DNA from: CAYPTB01 sp964413535
GTDB lineage: Bacteria; Planctomycetota; UBA1135; GCA-002686595
NCBI GenBank assembly: GCA_964413535.1
Contig: CAYPTB010000023.1
Coordinates: forward strand, 1 to 6,908
DNA: 6,908 bases
Reading direction: 5' to 3'
Shown one piece after another: positions 6,801 through 6,908 of the stretch. The notes beneath the pieces are model-generated. The model ran no database searches. It was not told the DNA's origin and saw nothing but the letters and a program-made list of their open reading frames with translations. Numbering within the stretch: the first letter of the stretch is position 1; each line of letters begins with the position of its first letter. A program made the translations under genes and the position numbers.

Positions 6801-6817
6801 GCCGGCCCCCGGCCGGC
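6801..6817. repeat. Hairpin 3 after egtD
   Basis: GCCGGCC (6801-6807) and GGCCGGC (6811-6817) form a perfect 7-bp stem with a CCC loop. Confidence 0.5.
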
Positions 6818-6819
6818 GG

Positions 6820-6839
6820 CCGCGGCCCTTCGGCCGCGG
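6820..6839. repeat. Hairpin 4 after egtD
   Basis: CCGCGGCC (6820-6827) pairs with GGCCGCGG (6832-6839) across a CTTC loop, starting two bases after hairpin 3. Both arms are themselves palindromic, so alternative pairings with hairpin 3 are possible. Confidence 0.5.
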
Positions 6840-6849
6840 GATCTCCTCC

Positions 6850-6881
6850 CCCGGAATCCTCGCGTTCCGCGAGGTTCCGGG
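6850..6881. repeat. Hairpin 5, long stem upstream of a candidate ribosome site
   Basis: CCCGGAA and CCTCGCG (separated by one bulged T at 6857) pair with CGCGAGG and TTCCGGG around a TTC loop. This gives 14 base pairs in two perfect 7-bp blocks. It ends 12 nt before an AGGAG sequence, so it could belong to the leader of the next gene rather than to the end of egtD. Confidence 0.6.
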
Positions 6882-6893
6882 AAGTAGTAGATC

Positions 6894-6898
6894 AGGAG
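6894..6898 (+). promoter_or_regulatory. Candidate ribosome binding site of a gene beyond the window
   Basis: AGGAG at 6894-6898 is followed by ten bases without a start codon before the window ends. A start at or just after 6909 would be well spaced. This suggests another plus-strand gene follows egtD; its identity is unknown from this window. Confidence 0.35.
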
Positions 6899-6908
6899 AG
6901 CCGCAGCA

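Overview
The window comes from a very GC-rich bacterium: codon third positions are almost always G or C, and arginine and alanine dominate the antisense frames. The gene mix is a secreted serine hydrolase, a bacterial lipase-maturation-factor-like membrane protein, a trans-aconitate-type methyltransferase and ergothioneine genes. This would fit Myxococcota or another high-GC, environmental, aerobic lineage. Nothing in the window fixes the taxon.

Layout. (1) 44-1210 (+) is a beta-lactamase-related serine hydrolase with an export signal. (2) 1211-1639 is a convergent, apparently non-coding gap with one inverted repeat. (3) 1640-3208 (-) is a multi-spanning lipase maturation factor (LMF) family protein. 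Its GTG start overlaps the stop of the upstream gene. (4) 3205-4161 (-) is a trans-aconitate 2-methyltransferase-like enzyme carrying an in-frame 21-bp tandem repeat. (5) 4162-4330 is a divergent promoter region. (6) 4331-5737 (+) is egtA and (7) 5737-6717 (+) is egtD, with overlapping stop and start codons. (8) 6718-6908 is a run of five GC-rich hairpins, followed by a Shine-Dalgarno-like sequence at the window edge that points to another plus-strand gene just outside.

How the genes work together. egtA and egtD form a tightly coupled ergothioneine pair. EgtA supplies gamma-glutamylcysteine and EgtD makes hercynine (Nalpha-trimethylhistidine) from histidine and SAM. The enzyme that joins them (EgtB) and the later steps are not in the window. 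On the opposite strand, the methyltransferase and LMF-family genes form a two-gene operon through a GTGA overlap, but no functional link between those two proteins is known to me. No mobile element, tRNA, rRNA or CRISPR array was seen. The most unusual local feature is the heptapeptide-encoding minisatellite inside the methyltransferase; the hairpin cluster after egtD comes second.
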